Source of the DNA: Mactromeris polynyma
Taxonomy: Eukaryota; Mollusca; Bivalvia; Venerida; Mactridae
Direction of reading: 5' to 3'
Length of the DNA: 64,000 nt
Assembly (NCBI GenBank): GCA_032209605.1
Contig: JASFXZ010000014.1
Location: 5,414,912-5,478,911 of the forward strand
In this document: piece by piece, positions 1 through 12,500 of the stretch
How positions within the stretch are numbered: position 1 is the first letter of the stretch
Layout: every line of letters starts with the position of its first letter
Translations under genes and position numbers: made by a program
The notes under the pieces: generated by a model
The model's input: only the letters and a program-made list of their open reading frames with translations
The model's database searches: none
Told to the model about the DNA's origin: nothing

Positions 1-483
1 ATCTCTTATTTTTTTCTTGAAAGTACAGAATATTTCTCAATTATATACCAAAAACCCAGATGTCCATATTAAACTGATTATCGAAAACAGTTTAGAAGGT
101 TTTCAAGTCTAATTCCTTTAAAGAATTTTCTGGAACTATATATCGATCAAGCATGAGTGTGTGATGGGGTTAATTCCAAGAAGAGAGCGGATGGATGGCA
201 TAGGAAGATGATTATTGAAAATAATCACCTTCAAATATTATAGAAAACGTGCCCTGGAAGCGCCTCTCAGGACCTTCAGTCCTTTGATTATTTTCTTGTG
301 AACGGTTGTAAACAAATTGTATGATGGTCAGCCAATTAAAACATGCATTGGAAAAAACTGACCAATAGACTTGATGCACACAAATACGGTATTCTCCACT
401 TATTTTGAATTCACAATATACATTATTTTACCACCGTATGTTGCGATTAAGTATCAAATTATTTAGAATAGCATTATACTTAC
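1..483. other. Start of channel intron 10; no exon seen
   Basis: AT-rich sequence after exon 10 on the minus strand. I looked for the TM2 exon (GLFLG.S-type sequence) in all frames and did not find it. Nothing else is recognised. Confidence 0.6.
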
Positions 484-559
484 GAACAAGGATTTTTGCA
501 GTCGCAATGTGATGCGTCTTCCTGCAAATGTCTATTCACTTTAAACACGCAGAACTCCT
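484..559 (-). CDS. Channel exon 10: CDCKNPC segment, last exon in window
   Basis: Completes Glu431 and encodes residues 432-455, plus two bases of the next codon. It contains EFCVFKVNRHL and HCDCKNPC (Cys434, 449, 451, 455), the distal disulfide cluster just before the pre-TM2 region. Acceptor ACATTTTAG|AG and donor TTC|GTAAGT. No following exon with the family's TM2 block is seen in 1-483. Confidence 0.9.
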
Positions 560-3500
560 CTAAAATGTATAAACAATTAAAGTAATCGAAATATAACACA
601 TTGCAATATCTTTAGAGCAACATACTTTGGGATAGGCACATTTCGGCTGTTTGTTGAGATGTTGTTGCTCTAAAGAGGTTAAATTGCTAGTCCTTACTAC
701 AGGAACATTGATAATAAAAGAGAGGTTTATAATCAAGAGAGAGTAACTCTTCAGAGATTAAATTAAACTTATTTTATTTTACAGTAAAACCTCACTTAAA
801 GACAACCTCAATAATAACACCACCTCAAAATTAAGACCACACTTTTCAAGTCCATTTTTACTGTGCCGCTCTTTATCTTGTTATTAAGACTACATCAATA
901 TTAAGACCAGTGTTCAAGAGTTCCAATGAAGGTCTTATTATTGAGGTGTTACTGTACATCGATTGTGAAACAAGTTCTTACAACTTATACTAATCATACT
1001 CGATGACTTCTTCCTGGATTACAAACCAGGCCTATTTGAGGGGTAGTGAAATTCGTGATCAAACTTCGCCAAGCGGGACTCGAACTTACCACCTTCGGGT
1101 CGGAAGTCAGGCGCCCTACCCCTCGACCATCTAGAGAGGATGCACTGAATAATGAATTCGATGTATGAGATTGACTTTCATGAAAATGGTGATCACCGGC
1201 TTACAGCGGACTTATGACAACATTAAACGTGTCTCTAATTCCCACGGTCGGTCTTCTCGAACCAAGAATTCAAACTTAAATTTATAAAAAATAGATATCA
1301 CCTACATGTACATTCTTACATTCATTCGAATTTATTTATCATAATTGTATATAATACCACAATGGATTGGCACGAGTTATCTTCCCTTTCATGTCCCTTT
1401 TATAGTATATGTATATTACAACAGAAGGGAAACAGAAGGGGGATAACCCATGACAATCTTCTGTGTATTTTACTTACATTAAAACCTTCCTTAAAGACCA
1501 CCTCAATAATAGGACCACCTCAAAATGAATAACACACTTAAGCGACCATTTTGCTCATTTTTCAACCTCAATATTAACATCACATCATTAAGAGCACAGT
1601 TTCAAGGGTCCCAAGGATGGTCGCATTATTGAGCCTTCACTGTACTTGCATTGAAAATATCTTACCCCTTGCATCCCAATCTCTGCACACGGAAACATTA
1701 GCAGCAAATTTGTTCATTATGTCCGGAGTGTTGTATGGCATACAGTCACACATTCTGATTACATATGTAACTCGACAAAATTCTAGGCAAGCCTGCAAAA
1801 TTATTCAATTGGAAATATAAAGTGCCATTCCATATTGGTATATTCACAGCATTATCGTCTCATTGCTATCATCGTCAACCGGATGATCTACTCGAAGTAC
1901 CGCCATATTCAGCGTCTCAAGAAAAAAGTACAGATTCATACGATCATATGAAACTTATTATTCTTTTTTTCAATGAGCACATAAATTGCAAATTAATAAA
2001 ATCAGTTTAAATTAGTAGTGAAACTAAGCATGTTACTCGAAGAAAGCAAAATATAATTGAAAATAATTGAGCACGAAATTTCACATACAAAGTACACAGC
2101 CACCCCGGAGGTACAAGAGTAAATGCATATATACTCATATATACAAGTAAACAATAATGACACAGGGGACATGACACAAACATAATTGACGGGTGAAGAG
2201 TAACGCCTTCCAACGACCAGTGGGTGAGTATAAGAGTAACGCCTTCCAACGATCAGTGGGTGAGTATAAGAGTACCGCCTTCCAACGATCAGTGGGTGAC
2301 AATAAGAGTACCGCCATCCAACGATCAGTGGGTGAGTATAAGAGTACCGCCATCCAACGATCAGTGTGTGAGTATAAGAGTACCGCCTTCCACCGATCAG
2401 TGGGTGAGTATAAGAGTAACGCCTTCCAACGATCAGTGGGTGAGTATAAGAGTACCGCCTTCCAACGATCAGTGGGTGAGTATAAGAGTACCGCCTTCCA
2501 ACGATCAGTGGGTGAGTATAAGAGTACCGCCTTCCAACGATCAGTGGTGAGTATAAGAGTACCGCCTTCCAACGATCAGTGGGTGACAATAAGAGTACCG
2601 CCTTCCAACGATCAGTGGGTGACAATAAGAGTACCGCCTTCCAACGATCAGTGGGTGACAATAAGAGTACCGCCTTCCAACGATCAGTGGGTGATGACAA
2701 TAAGAGTACCGCCTTCCAACGATCAGTGGGTGAGTATAAGAGTACCGCCTTCCAACGATCAGTGGGTGACAATAAGAGTACCGCCTTCCAACGATCAGTG
2801 GGTGACAATAAGAGTACCGCCTTCCAACGATCAGTGGGTGACAATAAGAGTACCGCCTTCCAACGATCAGTGGGTGATGACAATAAGAGTACCGCCTTCC
2901 AACGATCAGTGGGTGAGTATAAGAGTACCGCCTTCCAACGATCAGTGGGTAACAATAAGAGTACCGCCTTCCAACGATCAGTGGGTGAGTATAAGAGTAC
3001 CACCTTCCAACGATCAGTGGGTGACAATAAGAGTACCGCCTTCCAACGATCAGTGGGTGAGTATAAGAGTACGGCCTTCCAACGATCAGTGGGTGAGTAT
3101 AAGAGTACCGCCTTCCAACGATCAGTGGGTGAGTATAAGAGTACCGCCTTCCAACGATCAGTGGGTGAGTATAAGAGTAACGCCTTCCAACGATCAGTGG
3201 GTGAGTATTAGAGTACCGCATTCCAACGATCAGTGGGTGAGTATAAGAGTACCGCCTTCCAACGATCAGTGGGTGAGTATAAGAGTACCGCCTTCCAACG
3301 ATCAGTGGGTGAGTATAAGAGTACCGCCTTCCAACGATCAGTGGGTGAGTATAAGAGTAACGCCTTCCAACGAGCAGTGGGTGACAATAAGAGTACCGCC
3401 TTCCAACGATCAGTGGGTGAGTATAAGATTACCGCCTTCCAACGATCAGTGGTTGAGTATAAGAGTACCGCCTTCCAACGATCAGTGGGTGAGTATAAGA

Positions 3501-6500
3501 GTACCGCCTTCCAACGATCAGTTGGTGAGTATAAGAGTACCGCCTTCCAACGATCAGTGGCAAAAACTCCACTGGGCTTTTAACCTGGTTTACGGAAAGC
3601 ACCCAACTTCACACACAGCATAAAGAGACAGCAAACACGGGATTAGCATGTAGACCATAGATCTATAAAAACAGACCCGAGAAGTTAGTAAAAAGACTGG
3701 CAAACATTGGCATACTTACTGACTTGCTGTATGTTACGTTGTATCTCTCAGTGAAAGCAAGTGCTCCTGAATCAGTACATTCTCCGTACGGTTTGCCGAG
3801 TCTTGTTATATTTATCTAGAAAACAACACACATTTCCAAAAAGAGACAATCTAGTTTACCGCTGCGGTCAGCATAAATGGCAATACTACCAACATATATA
3901 TACATGGCAACTAAGTAAGTCCTCGTTATGAGCGATATATGATCACTCTAACACCATTATGAACAATTAATTGGTTCAGAGACCTTTGTTTTTGACAACC
4001 CTCTTCCATTTTATGGGCATTTTGTCAAACTTTAATGAAATTTGAAAAATGGAGGGAAAACATGTAATAAAACAAAGCGGCATCCCGAAATCATTAAAAT
4101 GTCAATAAATGTGATTATAGTCAAGAAATTAATCAATACCACTTGCCTGGAGTAATTCAATGCACATAACTTCTGAATGCCATGATCGAAAAGGTCCAAC
4201 AGAGTGATGATGTAATGTACCAGGTTTGAGTTTTCAACTTGTTGTATGGCATAAAATGCATGTAGTTTAACTTTCAAATCTATTTTAATATCATACTTCC
4301 TTTTCCATTGGAAAGCAAAATCCAAATCACATATTTGAAATTTAGGAAACTCGGAATCGTATAAAAATCTGCGGAATTGTTCCTGGTTAGGACTTCGATT
4401 TCCAGCGAAAAATGTTCGTGTAGCAAAATATGTGTCATGTGTCTTTTATTATATTTAAGACAATTCTGTATGTTAGGATTAAAATCTGATACTTCATTCC
4501 TATATGAATAAATGACATGTAATCCAGATTAGTGTTGTTTGCAACTATTCAATGAGAACATGTATCAGTGTTTATGTTGTGATCAAATGGTGAAGCAAAG
4601 ATGATTACAATGTTAAAATTCGTTCTCTAATGAACTATGACACAAAATGATGGTTGTACACACTCTACAATCTCATTAAAATCAGCTCCAGTTGCACGCT
4701 TCCATACTATACGCTAACTGGATCTGATGACTGCACGATACAGGTCACGTTCTTGTGACCTTTGAGTAGCCAATCAAATCGTCGGCTGCAAAATGCTGTG
4801 GTATAGTGTTATGAATATTCGTCGATCTCCGGCGAGCTCCGTAAATTCTGTTTGAGCGTAGATCACCGAGACGTGTAAATTTCAATATGGCTGCGCCCTT
4901 GGGCACAACCGCAACTCCTACACGGCAACATTCTTTGGTTGATAGGTGTTGTTTGTGTGGTGTTTCGTTTTTGGAAATATTTATAACCGGAAGCGGCAGA
5001 AAGGACGTTAAAACAGTATAAACAGAAACTCCAAATAAACGATAAAGCCATTTTGAGAAAGACGACAAACACGGTTTTGAATAGGGGAAACATTCGAGCA
5101 CCTGGTTACGCATATCTATTTTTAGAGAGGTTATATGAACGTGACCTCTTACGGAGTGTAGTCAGATCCTAACAGCGGAAAGTAATGAAGCTAAAGTTAG
5201 GGGCTGATTTCAATGAGATGACACACTCTACATACCGCTCTTAGTCCTATGTTTGTTTCAAAACCAGGATTTAGGGTCAACCCTTCGTCAGCCGGTAATG
5301 GAAATGTTCCAGATTCGTGAAACACCATGCGGACTCCGTATCCAGAAGAATGATTCTCTATATACTCGTCCACTTCCAAGTATAAGGTTAACTGTATCCC
5401 TGAGTACATAGCAAAATAAAATACTTTCTTATTAAACAAGTCAACGTGTTATCATTCTAATTTGTTCAGCATTTAATGCCATATACTCGTCCTTGGTCAT
5501 GTCTCCTTGTCTGTTTTGAGTGGCTGTGAACTTGGCATTTTCCGATTCGACTTCATCATTCATTTTTGTGGACGAAGATCGTTTTGTACATTTCTTAATT
5601 GGTTCTCGAAGACATAATTCATTTTGGGTTTTCACAACTCCTCAATCGGACACAAAATCCCTTAGTGGGAATAATATTTTCTTGCAAATGGGTCAAACGG
5701 ACTGTCGCGTTAACGGATCTGGACCGTAATTTCAAAAATAAATGATGAAGTCGAGCAGAAAATGTCGCATACAAAGTATACTGCCACCCAAGAGCACATG
5801 GAGACATGAACTTATCTAGACAGCTATAACAAAGACAGAGAGAATACAATAAACACATATACAATACCAGTGAACCAGTGTCATGAAGTTGTGGAATATG
5901 GGAAGAAATGCCGACACTAAGAGAACGACGGAGTATGGTTGGTTTGCCACATTCACCACACAGTCCCCGTCTACACAAGTCCCTAGCGTAGGAAAGAGTA
6001 TGGTTGGTTTGCCACATTCACCACACCGTCCCCTTCTACACAAGTGCCTAGCGTAGGAAAGAGTATGGTTGGTTTGCCACATTCACCACACAGTCCCCTT
6101 CTACACAAGTCCCTAGCGTAGGAAAGAGTATGGTTGTTTTGCCACATTCACCACACAGTCCCCTTCTACACAAGTCCCTAGCGTAGGAAAGAGTATGGTT
6201 GGTTTGCCACATTCACCACACAGTCCCCTTCTACACAAGTCCCTAGCGTAGGAAAGAGTATGGTTGGTTTGCCACATTCACCACACAGTCCCCTTCTACA
6301 CAAGTGCCTAGCGTAGGAAAGAGTATGGTTGTTTTGCCACATTCACCACACAGTCCCCTTCTACACAAGTCTCGAGCGTAGGAAAGAGTATGGTTGGTTT
6401 GCCACATTCACCACACAGTCCCCTTCTACACAAGTCCCTAGCGTAGGAAAGAGTATGGTTGTTTTGCCACATTCACCACACAGTCCCCTTTTACACAAGT

Positions 6501-9500
6501 GCCTAGCGTAGGAAAGAGTATGGTTGGTTTGCCACATTCACCACACAGTCCCCTTCTACACAAGTGCCTAGCGTAGGAAAGAGTATGGTTGGTTTGCCAC
6601 ATTCACCACACAGTCCCCTTCTACACAAGTCCCTAGCGTAGGAAAGAGTATGGTTGGTTTGCCACATTCACCACACAGTCCCCTTCTACACAAGTGCCTA
6701 GCGTAGGAAAGAGTATGGTTGGTTTGCCACATTCACCACACAGTCCCCTTCTACACAAGTCCCTAGCGTAGGAAAGAGTATGGTTGGTTTGCCACATTCA
6801 CCACACAGTCCCCTTCTACACAAGTGCCTAGCGTAGGAAAGAGTATGGTTGGTTTGCCACATTCACCACACAGTCCCCTTCTACACAAGTCCCTAGCGTA
6901 GGAAAGAGTATGGTTGGTTTGCCACATTCACCACACAGTCCCCTTCTACACAAGTCCCTAGCGTAGGAAAGAGTATGGTTGGTTTGCCACATTCACCACA
7001 CAGTCCCCTTCTACACAAGTGCCTAGCGTAGGAAAGAGTATGGTTGTTTTGCCACATTCACCACACAGTCCCCTTCTACACAAGTCTCGAGCGTAGGAAA
7101 GAGTATGGTTGGTTTGCCACATTCATCACACAGTCCCCTTCTACACAAGTCCCTAGCGTAGGAAAGAGTATGGTTGTTTTGCCACATTCACCACACAGTC
7201 CCCTTTTACACAAGTGCCTAGCGTAGGAAAGAGTATGGTTGGTTTGCCACATTCACCACACAGTCCCCTTCTACACAAGTGCCTAGCGTAGGAAAGAGTA
7301 TGGTTGGTTTGCCACATTCACCACACAGTCCCCTTCTACACAAGTCCCTAGCGTAGGAAAGAGTATGGTTGGTTTGCCACATTCACCACACAGTCCCCTT
7401 CTACACAAGTGCCTAGCGTAGGAAAGAGTATGGTTGGTTTGCCACATTCACCACACAGTCCCCTTCTACACAAGTCCCTAGCGTAGGAAAGAGTATGGTT
7501 GGTTTGCCACATTCACCACACAGTCCCCTTCTACACAAGTGCCTAGCGTAGGAAAGAGTATGGTTGGTTTGCCACATTCACCACACAGTCCCCTTCTACA
7601 CAAGTGCCTAGCGTAGGAAAGAGTATGGTTGGTTTGCCACATTCACCACACAGTCCCCTTCTACACAAGTCCCTAGCGTAGGAAAGAGTATGGTTGGTTT
7701 GCCACATTCACCACACAGTCCCCTTCTACACAAGTGCCTAGCGTAGGAAAGAGTATGGTTGGTTTGCCACATTCACCACACAGTCCCCTTCTACACAAAT
7801 CCCTAGCGTAGGAAAGAAATCAACAACAGGAAGCATGAAGGCATATGGAGTAAAACTAAATCAGGGTTGAATAGGAAACAGACACTCCAAGGATATTTTC
7901 GTAAGTAATAAAGCAAGAAAGGCCACATACAAAGTATCCAGTCACCAAAGACGCTAAATGAGATAGTGGGGAAAGGCAGGATGCACTTACAAGTATATAC
8001 ATACAAAGTATCCAGTCACCAAAGACGCTAAATGAGATAGGGGGAAAGGCAGGATGCACTTACAAGTATATACATACAAAGTATCCAGTCACCAAAGACG
8101 CTAAATGAGATGGGGGGAAAGGCAGGATGCACTTACAAGTATATACATACAAAGTATCCAGTCACCAAAGACGCTAAATGAGATAGGGGGGAAAGGCAGG
8201 ATGCACTTACAAGTATATACATACAAAGTATCCAGTCACCAAAGACGCTAAATGAGATAGGGGGGAAAGGCAGGATGCACTTACAAGTATATACATACAA
8301 AGTACCCAGTCACCAAAGACGCTAAATGAGATAGGGGGGAAAGGCAGGATGCACTTACAAGTATATACATACAAAGTATCCAGTCACCAAAGACGCTAAA
8401 TGAGATAGGGGGGAAAGGCAGGATGCACTTACAAGTATATACATACAAAGTATCCAGTCACCAAAGACGCTAAATGAGATAGGGGGGAAAGGCAGGATGC
8501 ACTTACAAGTATATACATACAAAGTATCCAGTCACCAAAGACGCTAAATGAGATAGGGGGGAAAGGCAGGATGCACTTACAAGTATATACATACAAAGTA
8601 TCCAGTCACCAAAGACGCTAAATGAGATAGTGGGGAAAGGCAGGATGCACTTACAAGTATATACATACAAAGTATCCAGTCACCAAAGACGCTAAATGAG
8701 ATAGGGGGGAAAGGCAGGATGCACTTACAAGTATATACATACAAAGTACCCAGTCACCAAAGACGCTAAATGAGATAGGGGGAAAGGCAGGATGCACTTA
8801 CAAGTATATACATACAAAGTATCCAGTCACCAAAGACGCTAAATGAGATGTGGGGAAGCAGGATGCACTTACAAGTATATACATACAAAGTACCCAGTCA
8901 CCAAAGACGCTAAATGAGATGTGGGGAAGCAGGATGCACTTACAAGTATATACATACAAAGTATCCAGTCACCAAAGACGCTAAATGAGATAGGGGGGAA
9001 AGGCAGGATGCACTTACAAGTATATACATACAAAGTATCCAGTCACCAAAGACGCTAAATGAGATGTGGGGAAGCAGGATGCACTTACAAGTATATACAT
9101 ACAAAGTATCCAGTCACCAAAGACGCTAAATGAGATAGGGGGGAAAGGCAGGATGCACTTACAAGTATATACATACAAAGTACCCAGTCACCAAAGACGC
9201 TAAATGAGATAGGGGGGAAAGGCAGGATGCACTTACAAGTATATACATACAAAGTATCCAGTCACCAAAGACGCTAAATGAGATAGGGGGGAAAGGCAGG
9301 ATGCACTTACAAGTATATACATACAAAGTATCCAGTCACCAAAGACGCTAAATGAGATGTGGGGAAAGCAGGATGCACTTACAAGTATATACATACAAAG
9401 TATCCAGTCACCAAAGACGCTAAATGAGATAGTGGGGAAAGGCAGGATGCACTTACAAGTATATACATACAAAGTATCCAGTCACCAAAGACGCTAAATG

Positions 9501-12500
9501 AGATAGTGGGGAAAGGCAGGATGCACTTACAAGTATATACATACAAAGATAAAAGGGACAAGACACAAGCATAAATATGCGTGAAAATAAGAGACACGCT
9601 TTGGAACGGCAAGTTGCAATAACGATACTGGGGTTCAAACCTGCACATAACATCATACAATATCAAACTCTCGCGTGATGCGTAACAAAGCAATAGTGCA
9701 TCATTGTGTCACTTGATATAAAATGGAACTGGTACAATTATGAATAAAACGTTTACGAGTATAATGAATGATTCGTAATCATGTTAACAGAAGCTGCAGA
9801 AGCTAGTGAGGCGATATGTTACCATGATCATTTCCACTCTGCACGGATCGATATTTTGGATTGTCCATGGTGTAACAGTTTCCATATTCGGATGTCGTGA
9901 ATTCAGTAAAGGATTTTCTGAAATTAGAGATACACACGTGTTCAAGGTCACTGTTAAAGCGATTAAACAATTACCAGACTATTGCATTGAATGATTCATT
10001 ACACTAAAATGCTAACAAACATATTCGACTCAATTTGCATGTAAGAGATTGTATGAGAACGAGAGACTAGTCTGTTTTTTTTAACTAATTGACGCTATCG
10101 GCAAATAGCTTTGTCGCTTAGTATTTTCCGGAAACCTTCCATTTTCGCTTATATTTCGGATGCATGGCATTTATTTCAATTCCGTATTATGTTCAATACA
10201 ATAAAACGAAATGGCCACAATACTTACGAAACGTTCTGTTGCCTTTTTATAAACAGTGCTCGTTGAATAAAATCTTCTTTTTGATGCCCCAATTTTTTCC
10301 GAATATGTCTATAAAATGTTTAGGAGAGTTTTAGTACATTAACATTTATCAGAATAGTTTCAAAAGATATATAATAATGTATAATTTAATTTTCTATTCC
10401 AGTTGCGAAGGACATAAACGCATTGGATGCTGTCATTTCCTTGCTTTATCCGGAACTACATTTTCAGTCATTTCGAATAATTTCTCCATTTCGCCTTATT
10501 CGGTTCATAACTGAACGGTCATTAATTGTAGTAGTGTATGGAGCATAGGTATATACATATATATTAATGTTTATATAAACTTACTGTCAAGTCATGTTCG
10601 ATGTTACAGTTATCCTTATCATATTTAGGCAACCTACTTCGTATTGTATTGAATATGTCGTTATATTGAATGTGATCAATGAAGCGCTGTACGGTACATT
10701 CACACTGGATTTTCGTCCTTAAATTAATATTCTGTTGTAAGTAATGTCAGTGAAGTGAGAGTTGACCGTATACTTGTCAAAAGAGCTTACAGTAGGTATA
10801 CGGTAATATTATTCCAGCAAATCCCTGCATTCTGATTGGCTGAGGTGTTCACACAAACATGAACACCCAAAGTTCATCAATCGGACTATTTTCGACCTAA
10901 ATCTAAGGTAAACAATATGACAGGTTGGTTACAATATTTTCTTGAGTCAGGCCTCACATATATTGTTTATTTATTTTCAAATTCAACACATATTTGAGAA
11001 ACAAGTTTAGATCTGTGTATTATAAGTTACATCGTTATAATGGAAACAATGACTCATTTGACAGATGAGTCATCAAGAGTGGTCCAGAAATAAAACTTCC
11101 ACTTCATTCCTCCTAGTCTTACTTTGATTCAGAATCCGTCCGTTCAATATCGAAGCTATTGCTAGCGGCAGCACGTAAAGTTTGTTGTTGGTCTAATTTA
11201 TTTTACAAGACAGCAATCAAACATTAATAATGAACGTAATTAAACTAGCATTTAACCTAATATTAGCCATATGATTTCGACCATTTCTTTCGGTTTCACA
11301 AACGTGTTATATAGTATTCTCTTAGAAGGATGTATTGCATGTTTATACGAAATCCGGTATGTTTACCAGTTTATCTATCCTAGTTACTGATACATAACTC
11401 CATTCATCGACATTTTAATGTGAGAATTTCATCCGATGCGCACTCATGCGACATGTTTATCTTCTAGCGTTACCTTGGCCTGCTGTTTATACGGAATAAA
11501 TGATTGAGCTGGAATAATAATTGCTACGAACAAATTTCAATACATTTTAAGTCAATGTCCAATATGGATCCTACTATGGTCCAATCATTATTTGCAAAGG
11601 TGTTTTTGCCTGTTCAACTCGGTACTATTTATTGTATTCATACGCGCATTCATTTGATGCAGTGTGAGGTCACGAAGTGAATTGACTACAAAAACATCAT
11701 TTTGGGGTCGTTTAATAAGTCGATTTGGAATTATAAGGATTTAAAAGAGCATTGTTGGCGTTCACGCATGTGTAAACCCCGATCAGAACGCACACATTGA
11801 ATAAAGCCCCGAAGCTAGTTAATTCGCTAGGGAACTATCAACAAAGATAAGTGCCATCATATGGTTTTCCATTTTCCGAGCTTTGTAATCGAACTTCAAA
11901 ATTGTGGAATTCTAAAACAACACGCTTTAACGACAATTGTAAGATCACCCAAGTTGGCGTTGATTGTTCTTCAATATCATGTTTCTGTCTGACGCAGCTG
12001 CACATCCAAAAACAATCTGAATTAGCAAGTTGGAGGTTAAGATTTGTTGTGCAACATAAAAAATTGCCGAGATGTTATGATTGCTGACAAATTTACAAAA
12101 AAATCATTGGATTTCGGTAAGGTAACGTACCCCTTATCTGAAGGTTAACCAATCCGCTTCAAGATTACAAACGCTTATCGGTTGAAGAGAAGTTGGTTTA
12201 ATTGTTTACGCAAGATTTGATTTGTTTACACAACACTGATATGCAAATAGCAAAGCCATGTTAGTACGGCTGCGCCGAAAAATACGAAACAAAAGAAAAA
12301 AATAGTAATGAAAATAAACTAATCATCACCATGGTTACTGTCTTACACTGACTCATTCCGGTAGTATGTTTTAATCTTTATAGCCAGTTCTTCCCATTTA
12401 TCCTTTGGATCCTGAAAGTGTTCCGAACTGCTTGCAGTATCATACATGTCGTTAGTGTAGGAAGAATCCCTACCTCTGTGTATTGAATACAAAACAGTAA

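Noticed and set aside
2002..3623. Long repetitive reading frames over the 36-bp array, both strands
   Set aside because: Several frames are open at once on both strands, and the longest switches frame at a 35-bp unit. This is a by-product of a unit length divisible by three.
4032..4325. 97-codon minus-strand frame
   Set aside because: Inside channel intron 7, without family match or splice sites; expected length by chance in AT-rich sequence.
5441..5635. 64-codon minus-strand frame between exons 6 and 7
   Set aside because: No family similarity or suitable donor; exon 6 joins exon 7 in phase without it.
10808..11518. Inverted repeat ATTATTCCAGC at 10808-10818 and 11508-11518
   Set aside because: Only 11 bases match and the flanks do not extend it or show a target duplication.
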